DNA of 64,000 bases from Anaerolineae bacterium (GTDB taxonomy: Bacteria; Chloroflexota; Anaerolineae; Aggregatilineales; Phototrophicaceae): assembly GCA_022822545.1 (NCBI GenBank), contig JAJEBE010000057.1:1-64000 (forward strand), written 5' to 3'. Position 1 is the stretch's first letter; each line of letters starts with the position of its first letter. Below, one piece after another: positions 58,322 to 64,000 of this stretch. The translations under genes and the position numbers were made by a program. The notes beneath the pieces were generated by a model. That model did not search any database, had not been told where the DNA came from, and was given only the letters and a program-made list of their open reading frames with translations.

Positions 58322-59295
58322 TTGCCTCTTTCGGCGCTGCCGCGGATCCAGCGCCGCCCCACCGTCAAAAATATCGTGGCGAATATAATCACCAGAATCA
58401 ACAAAATATACGCGATCGCGCTGGCATAGCCATAATTGCCGTTGCTCAGCGCTTGCTCAAATATGTACAAGGTCAAGGACTCGGTCGCCGAGCCCGGTCC
58501 GCCGCCGGTCGTCACCACCACCACATCGATAATCTTGAAGATCTCCAACCCGCGAATCAGTATCACCGTCAGCGAAATCGGCAGCAGAATGGGCACCGTG
58601 ACGCGCCAGAAGATCTGCAAGACATTGGCGCCATCCACCCGCGCCGCCTCATAGATGTCTTCCGGTATCGCTTGCATGCCCGCCAGCAGGATCAGCGTCA
58701 TGAAGGGGATCCACTGCCAGGCGTCGATGATCAGAATTGCGATCGGCGCCCAGCCGATATCGGTGAACCAGGGCACAGAGATGGCCTGCTCCAGCCCAAT
58801 CGCTTTCGAGAACTGACGCAGGAAATGCGCCAAGGGCGAGCGCAACGCATTGGAATCAAAGAACATCCGCCCGGTATAAGCGGCCGCCACCGGCGTCATC
58901 ATCATCGGCATCAGGAAGATCACCCGCACGATATTCCGTCCGCGGAAGGGTTGGTTCAAGACCGTCGCCAAGCCCAGGCCGATGACATACTGTATCGTCA
59001 CGCCGACGAAGACATAGATCATCGTATTGCGCACGGTGCTGTGCAGACGGCCATCCACCAGCAGGCGCTGGTAATTGCGCCCGGTCAACTCAAAACCCAG
59101 GCCCAGGAAGCCGACGCCTTCGGTGATGCCTTCAGCGGCCGCCTGCCGTGCGATCGTCGAGCCGCCACGCTGCATATCAGTGAAGCTGATGCCGAGGGAC
59201 CACAAAAGCGGGAAGATCGACAGAGCGAGCAGAATCACAACCGCGGGACTGAGGAAGACCCGCTTCATGATTCTGTCTTCGCGCACTGTGGACAT
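58318..59295 (-). CDS. Sugar ABC transporter permease (MalF family)
   Basis: [66 protein letters not shown] open to 59334, start uncertain. Confidence 0.9.
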   Translation of the reverse strand: MSTVREDRIMKRVFLSPAVVILLALSIFPLLWSLGISFTDMQRGGSTIARQAAAEGITEGVGFLGLGFELTGRNYQRLLVDGRLHSTVRNTMIYVFVGVTIQYVIGLGLATVLNQPFRGRNIVRVIFLMPMMMTPVAAAYTGRMFFDSNALRSPLAHFLRQFSKAIGLEQAISVPWFTDIGWAPIAILIIDAWQWIPFMTLILLAGMQAIPEDIYEAARVDGANVLQIFWRVTVPILLPISLTVILIRGLEIFKIIDVVVVTTGGGPGSATESLTLYIFEQALSNGNYGYASAIAYILLILVIIFATIFLTVGRRWIRGSAERGK

Positions 59296-59386
59296 GCTGC
59301 CTGCAGCTGCTGCCACGCTGTTCCTCAGCTTCACTCGCTCGTTCTTGTCGAGGCGATGCCTAAGTTTACCGAAGAATTATACAAAA

Positions 59387-59452
59387 CGGGTCAGCCAATG
59401 GCTGACCCCTACAGCAGCGTATGATTGTAGGGGCGACCTACCAGGTTGCCCG
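59387..59452. repeat. REP-like palindrome pair (head-to-head)
   Basis: CGGGTCAGCCAATGGCTGACCCCTACA and TGTAGGGGCGACCTACCAGGTTGCCCG. Confidence 0.8.
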
Positions 59453-59478
59453 CTACCCTACAGTCGGGGAAACTTCAA

Positions 59479-60948
59479 CTACATATCACCCATGTAGCCG
59501 ACAGCCGCCTTGTACTGCTCGAGCTGCGCGTCCCGTCCCAGACGGTCCGTGATGTCATTCCACAGCCCGGCGACATTATCGAGCGCTTCTTGCGCGCTGA
59601 TCTCGCCGGCCAGCGCCCGCGCGATCTCGGCATCCAGCGTCGACAGGTATTCAGCCGAGCCGGTGATGCGAATGTCGAGCACGGCGTTGGGATGGTTGAT
59701 CGTATTCTGGATGGCATCCAGGTAATCGGCGGCGCTTTCTTCATCGAAGCCCGCCGCAACCCAGGGCGCCGTATCCGCCAACTGACTGAAGCGGCTCGGA
59801 TTGATGCCGGTTCCGCCCGTGACCGCCAATTCGTTCACCACATCCTTGCTCGCCAGGAAGGAGGCGAAATCAAGCGCGGCTTCGGTCACATCGCTATCGG
59901 CCGCGATCGAGATGATCCACCCGCCGAAAGCGATGAAGGGCGCCGGATTCTCTTCCATCACCCATTCGCCGGCTTCGTAATCCCAGTAGGAATCGCCGCC
60001 GGGCAGCACGCCAAAACCGACAGCGCCCTTGACCAGCGAGACATTCTCATCGACCGAAATCGTGCCGACATCACCCCAGTCGAGGTTCAGTACCGCCGTG
60101 CCGGTCGCCATCAGCGTGCGCGTATCGGCCACATCGTAGTTGATCATCTCCGGATCGCCGACATTGCGGATGTCGATGTATTCTTCGAGCGCGCGCACCC
60201 AACCGGGGTTGTTGACCTGCGGCGTCATGTCATCACAGCTGAAGAAGAAGCAGGGGTTGCCCGGCACCTTGCCGTAGCCAGCGGCGCGGGAAAGATAAAC
60301 CCAGTAGGACTGCGCGTTGCGGCGCTGCGCTTCCAGCGCGCCATAGATCGGCGCCATCGAGCCGGCGGTATCCACTTCCATGCCGTTGAAGAACTCGGCG
60401 ATATCGCGATATTGCGTCCAGGTGGCCGGCTCGCCCAAGGCATAGCCATACTGCGCCTCGAAATCGGCCGCGTACATCTCGTTATCGACCAGGTCTTTGC
60501 GATAATAAAGCATGTGGGCATCGCCATCGTAGGGCAGGGCATAGGGCACGCCGCCCCAAGTCGTGATGCGGTCGGCATAAAGCGGGATGACATCATCGGA
60601 TTCGATAGCGTTCAGCGTCGCCCCCGGGATCTCCATCACATAACCCGGCGCCATGATGTCGCCCGCCCAGTCGGCGGCGTAGATCAAGACATCATAATCG
60701 CCCGAGCCGGTCGAAAGCGCGGTGACGATCTTCTCGAAGAGCTCGCCAAAGGCGAAGGTCTGCAATTCGATATTGCCGCCGGTCGCCTCTTCCCAGATCG
60801 GTCCTTTGTCCAATACCGGACCGCCAATGGCAGAACCCGTCTGCGTCACCACAACGACGGTCTGGCCCGAGAAATCTTGCGCCCCGGCCGGCGCCGCAAT
60901 CGCGACGGTCAGCAGCGCGAGTAGAACGAAAAGAGATAGTTTAGTCAT
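59479..60948 (-). CDS. ABC transporter extracellular solute-binding protein, family 1
   Basis: Signal peptide MTKLSLFVLLALLTVAIAAPAGAQ; GDYDVLIYAADWAGDIMAPGYVMEI; downstream MalF/MalG-like permeases. Confidence 0.88.
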   Translation of the reverse strand: MTKLSLFVLLALLTVAIAAPAGAQDFSGQTVVVVTQTGSAIGGPVLDKGPIWEEATGGNIELQTFAFGELFEKIVTALSTGSGDYDVLIYAADWAGDIMAPGYVMEIPGATLNAIESDDVIPLYADRITTWGGVPYALPYDGDAHMLYYRKDLVDNEMYAADFEAQYGYALGEPATWTQYRDIAEFFNGMEVDTAGSMAPIYGALEAQRRNAQSYWVYLSRAAGYGKVPGNPCFFFSCDDMTPQVNNPGWVRALEEYIDIRNVGDPEMINYDVADTRTLMATGTAVLNLDWGDVGTISVDENVSLVKGAVGFGVLPGGDSYWDYEAGEWVMEENPAPFIAFGGWIISIAADSDVTEAALDFASFLASKDVVNELAVTGGTGINPSRFSQLADTAPWVAAGFDEESAADYLDAIQNTINHPNAVLDIRITGSAEYLSTLDAEIARALAGEISAQEALDNVAGLWNDITDRLGRDAQLEQYKAAVGYMGDM

Positions 60949-61129
60949 TGTTGCACTCCCTTGCTATTGGATACTGTACCTCAAGAAAAGCGCGGTTGCG
61001 GAGGCCAATGCCAGCAGACGCGCAGAAGCATTTTAACGTGAATATCCATAATCTAACAGGCTGCTTGTATTCGCGGGGCGAATTCTGTATGCTTCTCCCA
61101 CTTGCGGCTCTCAAATGGACCAGCGGCAA

Positions 61130-62656
61130 ATGACAAACTACGTCATCGCGCATGACCTCGGCACCACCGGCAACAAAGCCACTCTCTACGACAGCGAGGG
61201 GGCGCTGGTCGGCGCTGCTTTCCAGGCTTACGGCACCGAATACGCCCATACCGGCTGGGCGGAGCAAGACCCGAACGACTGGTGGGAGGCGGTCTGCCGC
61301 TCCACCCGGCATCTGCTCAGCGAGACCGGCGTTCGCGGCGACGACATCGCCTGCATCACCTTCAGCGGGCAGATGATGGGCGCGGTCCCGCTCGACCGCG
61401 ACGCCCGTCCCCTGCGCAACGCCATCATCTGGGCTGATCAACGCGCCCTCGCTCAAGAGCGCTGGATCGGCGAGCGCCTGGCTTTTGAAGATGTCTATCA
61501 AATCACGGGCCACCGCCTCAGCGCCTCCTATTCGCTGGCGAAGATCCTCTGGCTCCGCGATAACCAGCCCGATATCTACCGCGATACTTATAAGTTCCTT
61601 CACGCCAAAGATTCCATCGTCGCTCGCTTGACCGGCGCTTTTGTCACCGACCCCTCCGATGCCTCGAGCATGAACCTCTACGACTTGAGGGCGGGCGAAT
61701 GGTCGGGCGCGATCCTCGATGCGGTTGACCTGCCGGCGGAGAAGTTGCCGCGGATTCACCTCTCCACCGATGTGGTTGGCGAAGTGCAGCCCGCTGTCGC
61801 CGCTGAGGTCGGCGTGGCGGCGGGCACACCGGTGGTCATCGGCGGCGGGGATGGCGCTTGCGCCGCGGCCGGCGCTGGCGTGATCGACGCCGGCTCGGCT
61901 TACAACTACGTCGGCTCGTCATCCTGGATCGCCCTCTCCACGCCCGAGCCGATCTACGACCCCGCTTACCGCACCTTCACCTTCGGCCATGTCATCCCCG
62001 ATATGTTCATGCCCACCGGCACCATGCAGGCGGCCGGCGCCTCTTACCAATGGACGCGCGACCAACTCTCGCTTTTCGAGAAAGAAACCGCCGAGCGCCT
62101 CGGCATCAGCCCTTACGAACTCATCAACCTGGAAATCGCCCAGGTGACGCCGGGCGCGGAAGGGCTCTTCTTCCTGCCGTATTTGCTGGGCGAGCGCAGT
62201 CCACGCTGGAATCCCCACGCCCGCGGCGCATTCATCGGCTTGACCATCCGCCATAGCCGCGCCCACATGTACCGCGCCGTGCTCGAAGGCGTGACCATGA
62301 ACCTGCGCGTCATCCTCGATGCCTTCCGCGCCCAAGGCACCGAGATCACTCGGATGCGCCTCATCGGCGGCGGCGCCAGCGGACGCGTCTGGAACCAGAT
62401 CATGGCCGATATCTACGGCATGCCGGTGCAGCGGCTGGCCATCCTGGAAGAAGCGACTTCGATGGGCGCGGCCCTCGTCGGCGGGGTCGGCGTCGGCCTC
62501 TATCCCGGCTTCGAGTTGATCCACCAGATGAACGCGGTCGCCGCGACCCTCATGCCGGACCCGCGAGCCCAAGCGATCTACGAGCGCATGATGCCGATAT
62601 TCAATCGCCTCTATGACGCGCTCGAGCCGGTCTATGACGATATCGCCGCGCTTTGA
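61130..62656 (+). CDS. FGGY-family carbohydrate kinase
   Basis: NYVIAHDLGTTGNKATLYDSEG; FLPYLLGERSPRWNPHARGAFIGL; MRLIGGGASGRVWNQIMADIYGMPVQ. Confidence 0.92.
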   Translation: MTNYVIAHDLGTTGNKATLYDSEGALVGAAFQAYGTEYAHTGWAEQDPNDWWEAVCRSTRHLLSETGVRGDDIACITFSGQMMGAVPLDRDARPLRNAIIWADQRALAQERWIGERLAFEDVYQITGHRLSASYSLAKILWLRDNQPDIYRDTYKFLHAKDSIVARLTGAFVTDPSDASSMNLYDLRAGEWSGAILDAVDLPAEKLPRIHLSTDVVGEVQPAVAAEVGVAAGTPVVIGGGDGACAAAGAGVIDAGSAYNYVGSSSWIALSTPEPIYDPAYRTFTFGHVIPDMFMPTGTMQAAGASYQWTRDQLSLFEKETAERLGISPYELINLEIAQVTPGAEGLFFLPYLLGERSPRWNPHARGAFIGLTIRHSRAHMYRAVLEGVTMNLRVILDAFRAQGTEITRMRLIGGGASGRVWNQIMADIYGMPVQRLAILEEATSMGAALVGGVGVGLYPGFELIHQMNAVAATLMPDPRAQAIYERMMPIFNRLYDALEPVYDDIAAL

Positions 62657-62698
62657 GAGAATGACGCGGTTACAAATAGACGCAAAACAAGTGAAATC

Positions 62699-62724
62699 TG
62701 TAGGGGCGAACCTTGGCTCGCCCT
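62699..62724 (+). repeat. REP-like palindrome
   Basis: TGTAGGGGCGAACCTTGGCTCGCCCT. Confidence 0.75.
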
Positions 62725-62797
62725 TCTGCGCCACCACTCATTTAACTCGGCGGTAAAGAAAGCATCACATTCGTGATACCTAGAGAAGCGAGTTCCC

Positions 62798-63730
62798 TTG
62801 CCTTCCAAAACCAAGCTCATCTTCATCGGCGTCTCCACCGGCGGCTCTTCCATCATGAAGATCTTCCCCAAGTGGTCGGATATCCTCGGCATCAATTGCG
62901 ACATCGTTGGCATTGACCTGCCCTTGCGCGCGCCGGCGGCATCCTACCGCGGCGTCCTGCAGAGCATCCTCGACGACCCGTCTGTGAAAGGCGCGCTGAT
63001 AACCGCGCACAAGATTGATCTGCTGCAAGCCTGCCGCGATATGTTTGACCGGCTTGATCCCTACGCCGAGATCTGCGATGAAGTTTCTTGCCTGGTCAAG
63101 CGCGAGGGACGACTGCGCGGGTTTGCCAAAGACCCGATTTCATCGGCGCTGGCGCTGGACCACTTCGTCCCGCGCGGTCACTGGAATCAGCCCGACCGCG
63201 ATGCACTCTGCCTCGGCGCGGGCGGGGCGGCCGTCGCCATCAGCGTCTGCCTGGCGCGGGCAGGTTCCGCCGCCGGCTATCCCCGCCGCTTCACACTCGC
63301 CGATGTCCTGCCCGACCGGCTGGACTCGATCCGCCGGATTCACGAGTGGCTGTCCAGCCCGATTCAATTCGAATACCATCTCAGCCGCAGCGCCGCCGAC
63401 AATGACGCCCTGCTTCACGGTCTGCCGGCCGGCTCGCTGGTCATCAACGCTACCGGCTTGGGCAAGGATCGTCCTGGCTCTCCGTTGACAGATGCCGCCC
63501 ATTTTCCGCAACATGGCTTGGTCTGGGAGCTGAACTACCGCGGTCAACGCGACTTCCTGCGAGGAGCGGCGGCGCAGGCGGACGCGCTCGACCTGACTAT
63601 CGAAGACGGCTGGATGTATTTTCTGCGCGGCTGGACCGAAGTCATCGCCGAAATCTTCGACCTCCAACTCGACCAAGACGCCTTCGATCAACTCTCCGCT
63701 GCCGCCGCCGAATTCCGCCGGCCAAGCTAA
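62798..63730 (+). CDS. Shikimate/quinate dehydrogenase-like protein
   Basis: VVGIDLPL-type N-terminal fold, GALITAHKIDLL, LCLGAGGAAVAISVCLARAG, LVINATGLGKDRPGSPL. Confidence 0.83.
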   Translation: MPSKTKLIFIGVSTGGSSIMKIFPKWSDILGINCDIVGIDLPLRAPAASYRGVLQSILDDPSVKGALITAHKIDLLQACRDMFDRLDPYAEICDEVSCLVKREGRLRGFAKDPISSALALDHFVPRGHWNQPDRDALCLGAGGAAVAISVCLARAGSAAGYPRRFTLADVLPDRLDSIRRIHEWLSSPIQFEYHLSRSAADNDALLHGLPAGSLVINATGLGKDRPGSPLTDAAHFPQHGLVWELNYRGQRDFLRGAAAQADALDLTIEDGWMYFLRGWTEVIAEIFDLQLDQDAFDQLSAAAAEFRRPS

Positions 63731-63779
63731 TCTCTGTAGAACCAATAAAGTAATGCAAACTTCGCTAAAGCAACGATAC

Positions 63780-63856
63780 TGTAGGGGCGACATACCATGT
63801 CGCCCGAAATCACAAGTCGCAGCCGCAGCGGACGATCAGATTGGTCGTCCCTGCAA
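63780..63856. repeat. REP-like palindrome pair (tail-to-tail)
   Basis: TGTAGGGGCGACATACCATGTCGCCCG and CGGACGATCAGATTGGTCGTCCCTGCAA. Confidence 0.75.
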
Positions 63857-63940
63857 GGCTCGCTTTTTCGCATTACTTACTTGCGCTTACTTCTGTGGTT
63901 AAATGAAACTATCTCTAGCACATTCGGAGCGAGCATCACC

Positions 63941-64000
63941 ATGACCCTGACCCAGCCCTTTGTCACCGAAGTCGATTTCGCCAGCGGCGTCTTCTCCCCG
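63941..64000 (+). CDS. Start of a coding region truncated by the window end
   Basis: ATGACCCTGACCCAG... = MTLTQPFVTEVDFASGVFSP with no stop to the edge. Confidence 0.45.
   Translation, partial: MTLTQPFVTEVDFASGVFSP

Noticed and set aside
59446-60924. 492-aa plus-strand ORF opposite the second family-1 SBP
   Set aside because: Antisense shadow with no domain signal; the minus-strand SBP is convincing.
346-63856. CRISPR array formed by the GTAGGGG palindromes
   Set aside because: Copies are scattered over tens of kb, variable in sequence and orientation, and not regularly spaced.
1-64000. tRNA, rRNA or transposase genes
   Set aside because: None recognised by reading; absence is not proven without tRNA/rRNA models.

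Overview
This 64 kb window is GC-rich, gene-dense and bacterial; gene content and repeat style suggest a heterotrophic Chloroflexota-type genome (inference, not proven here). It is dominated by solute uptake and catabolism: a dpp/opp-type peptide ABC operon, two MalEFG-type sugar ABC systems, one RbsABC/XylFGH-type sugar ABC system and an OpuC-type betaine ABC system. Around these lie two sulfatases, two FAD-dependent and two GMC oxidoreductases, two FGGY kinases, ROK and PfkB kinases, an HPS/PHI pair, a SorC-type regulator, and a lipoate-dependent E2 with a fused E1 alpha-beta. The most notable signals are: (1) five DUF917 paralogues plus a HyuA-like protein next to a peptide-type ABC transporter, four of them in a translationally coupled array; (2) a dispersed REP-like palindrome family (TGTAGGGGCGA...TCGCCCG), often paired, which supplies the stop codons of two genes; (3) a hairpin or REP pair between the binding-protein gene and the next transporter gene in all five ABC loci; (4) an otherwise intergenic C-rich repeat inserted in frame in the E2 interdomain linker; (5) a near-consensus promoter with tandem operator-like dyads in front of the E2/E1/SorC genes; (6) a secreted HExxH protein with duplicated Cys-rich repeats. 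No rRNA, tRNA, CRISPR array or transposase was recognised. Family calls are from reading the proteins; no searches were run.
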